Shown here piece after piece: positions 1-7,414 of a stretch of 39,067 nt of DNA. The DNA comes from Lentimicrobium sp. Its GTDB lineage: Bacteria > Bacteroidota > Bacteroidia > Bacteroidales > Lentimicrobiaceae. The position numbers were made by a program, and so were the translations under genes. The DNA lies in NCBI GenBank assembly GCA_024709105.1, contig JANJXJ010000059.1, forward strand, positions 1 to 39,067. The letters run 5' to 3'. The notes under the pieces were generated by a model. That model saw only the letters and a program-made list of their open reading frames with translations. It ran no database searches and was not told the origin of the DNA. Position 1 is the stretch's first letter; every line of letters starts with the position of its first letter.

Positions 1-92
1 TCCCGGCCTCCGGGTTTCAGCCGGAGTGTAAAATCGAGGTTAAACTCGCAGGTGTCAATAAGCGGAGAAATGATTGCTATGTGTTTGCCCAT
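1..92 (-). CDS. Partial unidentified protein, N-terminus only
   Basis: A minus-strand reading frame opens with ATG at position 92 and stays open to the left window edge (30 codons). It begins MGKHIAIISPLIDTCEF and continues with a charged stretch ending LKPGGR. A purine-rich AACAGGG precedes the ATG. I do not recognise the family from 30 residues. Its divergent placement about 330 bp from the first cassette boundary is where an integron integrase would sit, but the visible residues give no support for a tyrosine recombinase. The plus strand is also open over 1-147, so the coding strand is not certain. Confidence 0.4.
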   Translation of the reverse strand, partial: MGKHIAIISPLIDTCEFNLDFTLRLKPGGR

Positions 93-239
93 CCCTGTTC
101 TGATTGCTGGTAAAGATATAAAAAACGGCATTGTGCAAGGCTTGTAATTTTCTGGCAGGAATTGGCTGAAGCGTAGCTGTTTTTTTGCGGAGGTTGCAAT
201 GTAAGGCAGTAAATTATCAAATCTGAGGGGCACAGTGCA

Positions 240-430
240 CACATTCAGCAAAACTTTTTGCAAATCAAAATAAATTTCAGAGCAAAAGCGTAAGCCTGCT
301 AAACCGATGGCAGGATTGGATATTTAATAAAATGTTATATTTGCGTTGAAAATCCGGTTTGGGAAGGCACTTGTGGTGGTTGTGGTCAAGTCGGATGTAT
401 ACGCAATATGCGTATATTCGCTCGTTACCT
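240..430 (+). repeat. Promoter/attI-like module, copy 1
   Basis: This block recurs at about 7200-7391 with high identity, including GCCTGCTAAACCGATGGCAG, a TTG-N17-TATATTTG promoter and a terminal hairpin (TATACGC-AATAT-GCGTATA, 398-416), followed by TTCGCTCGTT. The identity breaks off just after GTT at 424-426, where the cassette begins. A shared upstream block ending exactly at a GTT crossover point behaves like an attI/Pc region. It could instead be the promoter end of a cassette. No integrase gene is identified beside it. Confidence 0.6.
316..343 (+). promoter_or_regulatory. Bacteroidota-type promoter of cassette array 1
   Basis: TTG at 316-318, a 17-nt spacer and TATATTTG at 336-343 match the Bacteroidota -33/-7 pattern (TTG, TAnnTTTG). 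The element reads toward the cassette genes and is conserved in copy 3 of the module (7277-7304). Confidence 0.6.
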
Positions 431-473
431 GCAAGCGTAAAAAAGACCCCGAAACAATAAAATGAGCAAAATA

Positions 474-986
474 ATGAGAAGATTAACGATAATAATTATG
501 ACAACATTTCTTTCGACACTTTTCGGGTGCGGACAAAAAAAACAACCCGTTACTAAGGATATATTTCCTCCTGAGAGTTTTTCTGTAGTTGAAGCGACTC
601 TTAATAACAAACCAGTGATAGGTTCATTCAATATGGCATATAAAAGCTATGATAAAAGAGCAAAATATCCCTGGTGTTTAAAGATTGCAATCGGACTGGA
701 CTTAGAAAATTTATTTGAAAACGGATTACCCAAGGACACTGAATCTGCAATTGCTAATAAACTTGAAGATGAACTGTTTACTGAGATTCAAAAACTTGCT
801 ACAGCACATTATATTGGACATTTATTCAATGATACTTTCTTGGATGTTTATATTTACTTGGATGACCCTGAAAAAGTTCATAATTACTTACAGACTCGGA
901 TAAATAAAGAAGGACTGGTGCGCGGATTTGGTTATGAGATTAACCAAGACCCAAAATGGACAACTGTAAGCGGATTTCTAAAATGA
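474..986 (+). CDS. Cassette-borne lipoprotein, unknown function
   Basis: The product is about 170 residues. ATG codons at 462 and 474 are both possible; the one at 474 puts the basic MRRL directly before the hydrophobic stretch, and the signal ends in the lipobox LFGC, so the protein should be lipid-anchored in the envelope. The mature part is charged and soluble, with no motif I recognise; a region with several acidic residues near the middle resembles a small alpha/beta domain only loosely. The gene is the sole cargo of cassette 1: the cassette starts at GTTACCTGC (424) and its attC starts with the complementary GCAGGTAAC (1028-1036). Transcription probably comes from the promoter at 316-343. 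It is AT-rich relative to the central region. Confidence 0.75.
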   Translation: MRRLTIIIMTTFLSTLFGCGQKKQPVTKDIFPPESFSVVEATLNNKPVIGSFNMAYKSYDKRAKYPWCLKIAIGLDLENLFENGLPKDTESAIANKLEDELFTEIQKLATAHYIGHLFNDTFLDVYIYLDDPEKVHNYLQTRINKEGLVRGFGYEINQDPKWTTVSGFLK

Positions 987-1029
987 TTCTATATATTTGA
1001 AGATAAACAACAAGACAAAAAACGCCAGC

Positions 1030-1158
1030 AGGTAACATGCAATATACAAAATTGGGGTTTAATTGGTTATACAAGGGTTTTAGGTCGCATCATGTGCCGT
1101 GTAACTTGATAATGCATCGCTCCGTAATCCCCAACTTTGCATATTGCCACCGTTGTGC
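1030..1158 (+). other. attC-like recombination site 1
   Basis: The site opens with AGGTAAC and closes with GTTGTGC (1152-1158), a degenerate RYYYAAC/GTTRRRY pair. The inner arms GCAATATACAAAATTGGGG (from 1039) and CCCCAACTTTGCATATTGC (ending near 1147) pair along about 19 positions with two mismatches. The left end GCAGGTAAC is the exact reverse complement of GTTACCTGC at the start of its own cassette (424-432), as expected if the cassette circularised and inserted by attC recombination. Confidence 0.75.
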
Positions 1159-1191
1159 GTCAGCATGAGAAACATCCTGCAAATTGAAAAT

Positions 1192-2763
1192 ATGGTAAAA
1201 AATAGAAACATTTTATTCCTGATAATCCCAATTTTACTTTTGGCATGTTCAAGTGCTAAGGATAAAAGGAATTCATCTGTAATAACTTTTGACAGTGGGT
1301 ATTCTTTGTATCAAGACACGATTTATGTGGATATTAAAGGCGAAATGACTCATGCTTTAAAATATCAGGACAAATATTATGTCCTTTTTGAACAGAGAGT
1401 ATTGAAATATGGAGGATATGGAAAAAGGTGGTTATACATATTTTTGAACGGACAAGTGGAAAGAATCGTCGATTGTCCTAAAGAAATGGAAACTGTATAC
1501 TTAGATTTTTATGTAAAGAATGACAGCCTGATTATAAAACCTTACATGGATAAACAAAGCTATTATTTTGATTTAAAAAAAAATAGCTGGATCAAAATTG
1601 ACAAAACGGATGATTTAATATTTGAAGATGATGAATTTATTGTTTACTCTTTGGATTTCGGAGAATGGGGAGGAAAAACTTGGTTTAAAGAAAAAAAGAC
1701 TGGTCAAGAATACGTGTTAGAAGCTACTACGCCGCTGGTGAATAAAATTGATTCGACTTATTATCTTACTAACTCATTCAGAGTATTGAAAATTGAGAAC
1801 CCACGATTACTCAACAAATGCAGAGATGAAATTACTTATGAAAATATTGAATCAACTAAATCCTATGATTGGTATGGTGAACCAATAGGATTCGATATTG
1901 TTTACCAAGATACCACTCTGAATTATTTCGATTATAAATATAAGCCACATATTGTAAGTTCATTTGTTTCAGATAATGAATTATTACATATCTACGAAAC
2001 TGATACAGCAACTTATATTGCAAGACTCAAGAGTAACTCGATAGAACCAATTCAAAAAATCGTTGATAATATAGGATTTTACAACTGGCATTATTCATAT
2101 CGCTGTTCAAATCTAAATAAAAACAACCAGTTATTAAAATTCCGCACGAAAGATGATCAATTGTTTGGATTATTAGAAGTGATAAACAATGAGATTTATG
2201 CATGTTATATTGTCAATAATGCAATATTAGAACCTGCGCTTATAGGAGAAGAAAGAGCTGACAGCATATTTATTTACAGATTGAATACTATTATACCTGA
2301 GTTTGACAGATTAGAACTTAGCGTAATTGATTCAAAGGAACAAGCATGGGGGAGCTTTGATATTACTCCAAATCATAATATTAGCGTTGGAGAAGACTGG
2401 AATCCGAACAATTACAAAATTGACACCTGCAGGTCGTATTTAATTAGAGAAGATTCGATTTTTTCAAATTCAATCATGTATTACGGAACAAAAGAAAACA
2501 TCTTAGTTAGAGTTGTCTCAATTGATTGGGACTATAAAAGGGACCTTATGAACCCCGATTCGGAAAAGCATGCAAAGCAAATATTTGAGAATAAATTTGA
2601 GTTTTTGGTTAATTATATTTCAAAAAACTTGGGAAAACAAACAAAAAGCAAAGATAAAAAGGACTATATCGCAAGAACCTGGGAAACATCTTCTGGCTTA
2701 ACACTACACCTGTCATTTAACAGGAAGTATTATGGTATTCATTTGGTAATTTACGGAAAATGA
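1192..2763 (+). CDS. Cassette-borne lipoprotein, unknown function
   Basis: The ATG at 1192 is preferred over the TTG at 1144 because it directly precedes a signal peptide (MVKNRNILFLIIPILLLACSS) with lipobox LLAC, giving 523 residues. The upstream TTG lies inside the attC core. The mature protein is rich in aromatic and acidic residues with many short beta-like stretches, which suggests a repeat or propeller-like fold, but I recognise no family. It fills cassette 2: the cassette starts at GTTGTGCG (1152) and the downstream attC begins CGCACAAC (2784-2791), its complement. No separate promoter is evident, so expression may come from the array promoter. It is unusually large for cassette cargo. 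Confidence 0.75.
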   Translation: MVKNRNILFLIIPILLLACSSAKDKRNSSVITFDSGYSLYQDTIYVDIKGEMTHALKYQDKYYVLFEQRVLKYGGYGKRWLYIFLNGQVERIVDCPKEMETVYLDFYVKNDSLIIKPYMDKQSYYFDLKKNSWIKIDKTDDLIFEDDEFIVYSLDFGEWGGKTWFKEKKTGQEYVLEATTPLVNKIDSTYYLTNSFRVLKIENPRLLNKCRDEITYENIESTKSYDWYGEPIGFDIVYQDTTLNYFDYKYKPHIVSSFVSDNELLHIYETDTATYIARLKSNSIEPIQKIVDNIGFYNWHYSYRCSNLNKNNQLLKFRTKDDQLFGLLEVINNEIYACYIVNNAILEPALIGEERADSIFIYRLNTIIPEFDRLELSVIDSKEQAWGSFDITPNHNISVGEDWNPNNYKIDTCRSYLIREDSIFSNSIMYYGTKENILVRVVSIDWDYKRDLMNPDSEKHAKQIFENKFEFLVNYISKNLGKQTKSKDKKDYIARTWETSSGLTLHLSFNRKYYGIHLVIYGK

Positions 2764-2784
2764 AAGCCGATAATAATGCCGAAC

Positions 2785-2915
2785 GCACAACAAAGTATAA
2801 ACGCTATCGGGCGCATGGTTGTAAGCAGAAAGATTGTACATTTATTAAAAATTGTGTTGGCCGGAAAGATATATTTTCAAAACTGCCCGCCAGCGCTTAG
2901 CCTTGGCCGTTAAGT
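2785..2915 (+). other. attC-like recombination site 2
   Basis: The site starts GCACAAC and ends GTTAAGT (2909-2915), which fits GTTRRRY exactly. The inner arms TAAACGCTATCGGGC and GCCCGCCAGCGCTTA are reverse complements at 12 of 15 positions. The start CGCACAAC complements the beginning of cassette 2 (GTTGTGCG at 1152). The arms are weaker than in attC 1 and 3. Confidence 0.65.
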
Positions 2916-2929
2916 CAAATCTAAACCAA

Positions 2930-3058
2930 ATGATCAACACAAACCGCCATTCCATAATACAAGACCATAGCGTATGCGGCAAGATTTTGTGGATGTTCTT
3001 TCTGATAGCAGGTCTATCAGAAGAAGGGCAGAACAGTTTGGTTTTCAGGAAGAAGTAA
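2930..3058 (+). pseudogene. Chimeric remnant: start of the 8242 gene joined to a lipoprotein 3' end
   Basis: Twenty-one nt after the attC 2 GTT, as in the cassette at 8221, an ATG starts a 42-codon frame. Its first 18 or so codons are homologous to the gene at 8242 (shared GTTAAGTCAAATCTAAACC leader, MI-TN, I-QD). It then switches at about 2990 into sequence homologous to the last 22 codons of the lipoprotein at 6560 (WMFFLIAG, GQNSL, FRKK). It is best read as a deletion or recombination joint between two decayed genes. A short functional peptide cannot be excluded. Confidence 0.55.
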
Positions 3059-3152
3059 CAGATGATATTGTTTTCCATCCACTCCTCAGCCACAAGCTAA
3101 AAAGTACAAAGTAGCAGCGGTCGGCAAACTCATTCAGCAAAACTTTCGGCAA
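2990..3152 (+). repeat. Dispersed repeat, copy A (163 bp)
   Basis: This stretch matches 7061-7223 over 163 bp with only scattered substitutions and no length difference. It carries the 3' end of a lipoprotein gene, its downstream region and the first bases of the promoter/attI-like module. It marks the left side of the decayed third module. Confidence 0.8.
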
Positions 3153-3300
3153 GTCCAAAATACATTTTGGAGCAGAAAGTTTAAATAAAAAACTGTTTGG
3201 CTGGACTGAATTTTTATAGAAATGTTATATTTGTTGCGAAAATCATAATGGTTTGAGCAAATGGGGTGGTTGTGGACAAGCTGGAGAAATTTGGGGTTTT
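3130..3300 (+). repeat. Promoter/attI-like module, decayed copy 2
   Basis: The sequence follows copies 1 and 3 (CTCATTCAGCAAAACTTTCG, AATGTTATATTTG, GGTGGTTGTGGACAAGC) but has many substitutions. It lacks the ATACGC-AATAT-GCGTAT hairpin and the CGCTCGTT end. TATATTTG is kept at 3226-3233, so it may still promote the gene at 3484. Confidence 0.6.
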
Positions 3301-3483
3301 AGGTAAAAATTGGATATTGGCACGGATTAAAAATTGACATTTGTATGAAAGAAAACTCTTGTTACAATTATTTTAACTGGAGTATTCCTCCCAACTGGAA
3401 ATTTTGATAAAATGTTGTGAAAGAAAGTAAAAGCCGAACAATTCTGCGGTTTAAGCTTATGTCGAACATTTACTTTTTAACCT

Positions 3484-3975
3484 ATGGATTTATTTAAATA
3501 CAGACAAGAGTTTGAATTCGAGACCTCCCTTAAAACGGTTGAAATTTTTTCAGCACTTTGTGAATTTGTTGAGTTTAATCACAAGAAACAAATATCAACA
3601 TATCAGATAAAAAAGGAGTTTTACGGAAATGTTATATCAGAGAACCAATTTCAAATATGGAAAAAGCCACCAATTTCTGGGTTTATGGACAAAGGATTGG
3701 CCCCTTGTATTGAAATTGTTATTGAAAAAGGTAAAATATTGGTTAAGATTGAAGAATATATATTCCCTTTCTGTTTATTTTTTTGTGCAATAATAATAGT
3801 GTCAAGCCTAATATCAATTATTGCTGGCCTTCAATATAAGGACTTTGGTTTTTTAATATTCTTTGGTTTCTTAATACTTCTTTTCCCTGCAATTGGTTTT
3901 TTTATTAGCCGAAGGGTTTTCTTTTCGACAATTACCAGAGTTAAAGAATTAATAACGAAAAGATTAATACAATAA
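3484..3975 (+). CDS. Small two-helix membrane protein, unknown function
   Basis: This 163-residue protein has a soluble N-terminal region of about 90 residues. Two hydrophobic helices follow (about 95-117 and 120-143, the second very Phe/Leu/Ile-rich) and a short basic tail. There is no signal peptide. The N-terminal part, with alternating charged and beta-like stretches, probably faces the cytoplasm. The family is not recognised. The gene lies downstream of the decayed module, with no clear attC after it, so it is either in a dead cassette or native to the locus. A weak ribosome site and very AT-rich sequence fit an accessory origin. Confidence 0.65.
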   Translation: MDLFKYRQEFEFETSLKTVEIFSALCEFVEFNHKKQISTYQIKKEFYGNVISENQFQIWKKPPISGFMDKGLAPCIEIVIEKGKILVKIEEYIFPFCLFFCAIIIVSSLISIIAGLQYKDFGFLIFFGFLILLFPAIGFFISRRVFFSTITRVKELITKRLIQ

Positions 3976-4297
3976 AATTGATCCTGATAACCGGCAATAA
4001 CTGCGGTTTGCAAGTCCGGGTAACTCATTTCTGATGAGTCACTTTTAACTTAAATTCCTGCCTTTCCGTATACCGAACTGGCAATAATATACTTTCATTC
4101 CACCCGGGCAATTGCTTAATGAAAGCTTCGGGTATTTTATTTATTGTTATATTTGTGCATAAAGCTGATTTGCACCTTCCTGCAAAAGGTTTAGTGTTTG
4201 GTTGAGCCTGAGAGAAGTATTGCCAGCATTTGCTGATATTGGGCAGTGTTTATAGAACAGGCCGGTTCAGAGAGTTATAAATTTGCCAAGATAAATA
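3976..4297. other. Intergenic, one promoter-like element
   Basis: No convincing gene. CCGGCAATAACTGCGG with a nearby AAGTCCGG could be attC debris, but no paired arms or second core site could be made out. A TATATTTG promoter element at 4148-4155 reads toward the reductase gene. Confidence 0.4.
4148..4155 (+). promoter_or_regulatory. Putative promoter -7 element (TATATTTG)
   Basis: TATATTTG matches the Bacteroidota TAnnTTTG element, with the same TTGTTATATTTGT-like context as the cassette modules. No clear TTG at the -33 position. It lies 143 nt upstream of the reductase ATG. Confidence 0.4.
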
Positions 4298-4831
4298 ATG
4301 AGCAGGACCACACTTTACATAGCCACCACACTTGATGGTAAAATTGCCCGAAAAGATGGAAATTTAGATTGGTTGATTGGTTTCCCCAATCCCGATCAGA
4401 TTGATTACGGATACGAACAGTTCTTAAGCACTGTTGGTACAACCATAATGGGAAAGAACACTTACAGGGAAATAACCGGCTTTGGTGTAGACTGGCCATA
4501 CACAGGTATGAACTCCTATGTAGTTACAACCGACAAAGACTTCATACCTACAACACCTGACACATTTATTCTTTCAACCAACTTAAAAGACTTTGTAAAC
4601 GACCTGAAGAATAGAAATGAAAAAGATATCTGGCTCATAGGAGGTGGGAAGCTTATAGCATCATTTCTTGACAACGATTTGCTGGATAGAATGATTCTGA
4701 CTCTAATCCCGGTTACAATAGGAGAAGGTATTCCACTTTTCCCGGACATAACAAAAGACACCGCCTGGACTTTGACCAAGGTTGAAAGATTTGAAACCGG
4801 AGTTGTAAACTTAACCTATGACAAGATTTAG
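4298..4831 (+). CDS. DHFR/RibD C-terminal family reductase
   Basis: This 177-residue protein has the dihydrofolate-reductase-like fold of the RibD C-terminal family. The N-terminal strand leads to LDGKIARKDG. A Gly-rich GTTIMGKNTY segment is typical of NADPH contact, a DIWLIGGGKL motif forms the second nucleotide-binding glycine run, and the end carries TLIPVTIGEGIPLF. These landmarks are standard for the cytosolic single-domain reductases often annotated as dihydrofolate reductase family. The physiological substrate cannot be told from sequence; these proteins are not normally the housekeeping FolA. It stands alone with its own promoter element, and no attC follows it. Confidence 0.88.
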   Translation: MSRTTLYIATTLDGKIARKDGNLDWLIGFPNPDQIDYGYEQFLSTVGTTIMGKNTYREITGFGVDWPYTGMNSYVVTTDKDFIPTTPDTFILSTNLKDFVNDLKNRNEKDIWLIGGGKLIASFLDNDLLDRMILTLIPVTIGEGIPLFPDITKDTAWTLTKVERFETGVVNLTYDKI

Positions 4832-5078
4832 AAATTCTGCCAGAAGCAGGCAGCCAAAAAACATGAGAAGTTACTTTGCAGATTGCAAGTTTTTCATACT
4901 TTGTTAAGGACAGTAAAGGGAATTAGATTCGCAGCCATACATTGCACCGTGTTTAATTCTCTTCCAGGTTAATAAAAACATTCCCAGGGTTTTACAAAGA
5001 TGAAAAGCTGAATCAGCAAAAATATCACTTCCGGCAATCACAACACAAACAACTAATGAACTGAAAAATCAAGAAAAT

Positions 5079-5543
5079 ATGGAAGAGCAAACAAATCAAT
5101 CCGGCACAACTCCTTCACAGGAAGAGGCTACACCCAAAGTTACGGGCATTGGCGGAATTTTCTTTTTCTCAGATGATCCTGAAAAGGCAAAAGAATGGTA
5201 TTCCAAAAATCTGGGACTCGAAGTAAATGAATGGGGCTCAAGTTTTGAATTCAGAAATGCAAACCGGCCTGCCGAGATTAACTACCTGCAGTGGAGTCCG
5301 TTTAAACAGGGAAGTGAATATTTTTCTCCCTCGAAAAAAGAATTTATGATTAACTACCGGGTTCAAAACATTGAAGGATTAGTTAAGAACCTTGAAGCCA
5401 ATGGAGTAACCATACTTGACAGCATTGAAACCTATGATTATGGAAAGTTTGTGCACATTATGGATGCAGAAGGAAACAAAATAGAACTCTGGGAGCCGGT
5501 TGACAGCGTGTTTACTGCTATGGGAGGCAAGACAACCAAATAA
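5079..5543 (+). CDS. VOC (glyoxalase/bleomycin-resistance fold) family protein
   Basis: The 154-residue protein has a disordered Gln/Glu/Thr-rich N-terminus (about 1-20) followed by one vicinal-oxygen-chelate domain. The landmarks are the first strand GIGGIFFFSDDPEKAKEWY, the NLGLEV turn, and the last strands YGKFVHIMDAEGNKIELWEP, with the Glu of IELWEP in the usual metal-ligand position. Single-domain VOC proteins dimerise to build active sites, so the reaction cannot be named. The first His ligand is absent, with the position reading GGIFFFS, so metal binding may differ. A perfect terminator follows at 5607. Confidence 0.88.
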   Translation: MEEQTNQSGTTPSQEEATPKVTGIGGIFFFSDDPEKAKEWYSKNLGLEVNEWGSSFEFRNANRPAEINYLQWSPFKQGSEYFSPSKKEFMINYRVQNIEGLVKNLEANGVTILDSIETYDYGKFVHIMDAEGNKIELWEPVDSVFTAMGGKTTK

Positions 5544-5606
5544 GAAAAATTGGCAGATAGACTAGCAGCAACGCCATTGTCCTATAAAATACCTTTTTCG
5601 AACCCT

Positions 5607-5653
5607 GAGATTACCTTCGGTGGACTTACCGAAGGTAATCTCATGTTTTTTCG
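5607..5653 (+). terminator. Rho-independent terminator of the VOC gene
   Basis: A perfect 15-bp stem, GAGATTACCTTCGGT (5607-5621) and ACCGAAGGTAATCTC (5628-5642), encloses a GGACTT loop. ATGTTTTTTCG follows. Confidence 0.85.
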
Positions 5654-5685
5654 CTGACTTCAGTATTAATCTACCTTCGAAAATA

Positions 5686-5786
5686 CAACCTTAGAAGGCT
5701 GCTTATGCAGATGCTGGTAATAGTTGAGCACTGCCCGACTGAGGGAGAAACGCCAAAAGTTCTGCTGTAATTCACTAAAGCCAGGT
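5686..5786. repeat. 101-bp direct repeat, copy A
   Basis: CAACCTTAGAAGGCTGCT to AAAGCCAGGT matches 6081-6181 with the same length and only a few substitutions. It carries no open gene of its own. Both copies begin just after a TTCG/AAAG-type junction and end in CCAGGT before diverging. Confidence 0.85.
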
Positions 5787-6080
5787 GCAGCGCACCGCCA
5801 TGCCCCGCCGCAGGCGGTGGTGACCTTTGTAGTAATACAAGCCCAAAACCACTGTGTAGGTGCAGCGCAGCGTTTACCTCCCGCAAAATGCGGGACCGTG
5901 ACCTAAAAATTTCACGTTTATCTCCTTGCATCCATATTCAACATTCAATTTTCCATATTTTCATCTCTCAAATGCTCAGGCCGCGAGGCCTCGCATCTGC
6001 ACCGCAGCTACCTAAGTTTGACCCGATATTCATCTCATTGACTTTACATTCAGTGTTTTACAGCAAGATTATTGGAAAGT
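5787..6080. other. Spacer between the direct repeats
   Basis: Low-complexity, locally GC-rich segments (GGTGCAGCGCA twice, GCCCCGCCGCAGGCGG, CCGCGAGGCCTCGC) alternate with AT-rich sequence. No coding frame with believable codon use was found. It looks like intergenic repeat debris. Confidence 0.5.
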
Positions 6081-6181
6081 CAACCTTAGAAGGCTGCTAA
6101 TGCAGATGCTGGTAAATGTTGAGCACTGCCCGACTGAGGGAGAAACGCCAAAAGTTCTGCTGTAATTCACCAAAGCCAGGT
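6081..6181. repeat. 101-bp direct repeat, copy B
   Basis: The second copy of the repeat at 5686-5786, in the same orientation, 395 bp downstream. Differences are confined to a handful of positions such as GCTAATGCAG versus GCTTATGCAG. Confidence 0.85.
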
Positions 6182-6559
6182 ACCCGCCCCTGTGCCCTCC
6201 GCCGTTGGCAGAGCGGAGCAGAATTGAATCTTCAAGTAAAACCAGTTCACCATTCCTGATCAAATCATGCCTTCATCCCACCTCAATACACACCAACCTT
6301 CACTTTAATCCCATTTAAAGCACCATTAAAAGGCATTTAAATGGGTTTTGATTTGCTTGAATTTGCTTATGGCCAGTTTTTATGAATAAAATTTTCTTTT
6401 TGGGGGGGTGCATGCATTAAAAATGTTAATAAATTTGGAGGAGGAAATGGCTTGTATTTATAATGAAGAAGGGGGAGGTGCAGATTTTAGTTGCAGATAA
6501 TATTATGGATTTTAATTCGATTTACAGCCATTAACCTGGTAAACTGACGATATATAATA
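6182..6559. other. Intergenic region with an inverted repeat
   Basis: CCCATTTAAA (6310-6319) and TTTAAATGGG (6336-6345) form a 10-bp perfect stem around 16 nt, followed by TTTTG; it could be a weak terminator or an operator. A G7 run lies near 6402. No gene seen. Confidence 0.5.
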
Positions 6560-7129
6560 ATGACAAACCGCATAAAAAGAATCAAAATGTTTTTGGCAAT
6601 AGTAATATTGTCAACTGGCTGTGCAACAATCAACCATGAATCAATAATTAAAGTTGACAAATTGGAAAAGAGTGATTTTTGTAAGCTTAACGGTCGATAT
6701 TCTAACAATCCAAGTGGTGGTAACGGAAAAATTTTGCGCTCTCTAAACAAGAGAGAATATCAACCTAAATCGCTTTGGGCAAATCTTAACCCTCAGCAAA
6801 TGTATACAGTTACCGAGTTGAACAACCAGACAGTTGAAATCGAATTTGTGACGGAAAAGGAAGCCATTCTTACTCTTTACCAAGGAGATTCTTTAATTGA
6901 CAAACAAAAAATCAGAGGAAAGTTTAAAGACAGTTACTTTTACAGGAGACCTTTCCCTTTGATATTGCCTTTTGTCCCTGTTTTATTCGGACGTAAAGCA
7001 AATTGCCTACGTATTGGCAAATCTGATGATGCTTTGGTAGTTGACTCTAAATGGAATTTTTGGATGTTCTTTCTGATAGCAGGTCAATCAGAAAAAGGGC
7101 AGAACAGTTTGATTTTCAGGAAGAAGTAA
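6560..7129 (+). CDS. Lipoprotein, unknown function
   Basis: The product is 189 residues. MTNRIKRIKMFLAIVILSTGC is a lipoprotein signal with lipobox STGC (Cys21), so the mature protein is probably anchored in the envelope. The middle region is soluble and beta-rich (EFVTEKEAILTLYQGDSL, KIRGKFKDSYFYRR). A hydrophobic segment (PLILPFVPVLFG) precedes the end. The last 22 residues (WMFFLIAG...FRKK) are encoded inside a 163-bp dispersed repeat also present at 2990, where only this 3' end survives, so a paralogue once existed there. No family recognised. No attC directly follows; instead the gene runs into the promoter/attI-like module. Confidence 0.7.
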   Translation: MTNRIKRIKMFLAIVILSTGCATINHESIIKVDKLEKSDFCKLNGRYSNNPSGGNGKILRSLNKREYQPKSLWANLNPQQMYTVTELNNQTVEIEFVTEKEAILTLYQGDSLIDKQKIRGKFKDSYFYRRPFPLILPFVPVLFGRKANCLRIGKSDDALVVDSKWNFWMFFLIAGQSEKGQNSLIFRKK

Positions 7130-7223
7130 CAGATGATATTGTTTTCCATCCGCTCCTCAGCCACAAGCTAGAAAGTACAAAGTAGCAGCGGTCGGCAAAC
7201 TCATTCAGCAAAACTTTCGGCAA
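7061..7223 (+). repeat. Dispersed repeat, copy B (163 bp)
   Basis: Matches 2990-3152 along its full length. It covers the last codons of the lipoprotein gene, the downstream segment with CCACAAGCTA and GTAGCAGCGGTCGGC, and the start of the promoter/attI-like module. Confidence 0.8.
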
Positions 7224-7391
7224 ACCAAAATAAATTACAGAGCAGAAAGTTTAAGCCTGCTAAACCGATGGCAGGATTGGATATTTAATAAAATGTTATA
7301 TTTGCGTTGAGAATCCGGTTTGAGAAAGCAATTGTGGTGGTTGTATTCAAGCCGGAGATATACGCAATATGCGTATATTCGCTCGTTGGCC
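7200..7391 (+). repeat. Promoter/attI-like module, copy 3
   Basis: Near-identical to copy 1 (240-430). It has the promoter TTG (7277-7279) N17 TATATTTG (7297-7304), then a perfect ATATACGC-AATAT-GCGTATAT hairpin (7358-7378), then TTCGCTCGTT with the crossover GTT at 7385-7387. Identity with copy 1 ends exactly there, because a different cassette follows. Confidence 0.65.
7277..7304 (+). promoter_or_regulatory. Bacteroidota-type promoter of cassette array 2
   Basis: TTG, 17 nt, TATATTTG: the same element, spacing and flanks as at 316-343. It lies 110 nt upstream of the DUF4919-like gene. Confidence 0.6.
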
Positions 7392-7414
7392 ACTATAATA
7401 TAAAACAGCAGCAT

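Noticed and set aside
4832-5078. TGCCAGAAGCAGGCAG after the reductase gene as a possible attC.
   Set aside because: No RYYYAAC/GTTRRRY pair with complementary arms could be placed around it.
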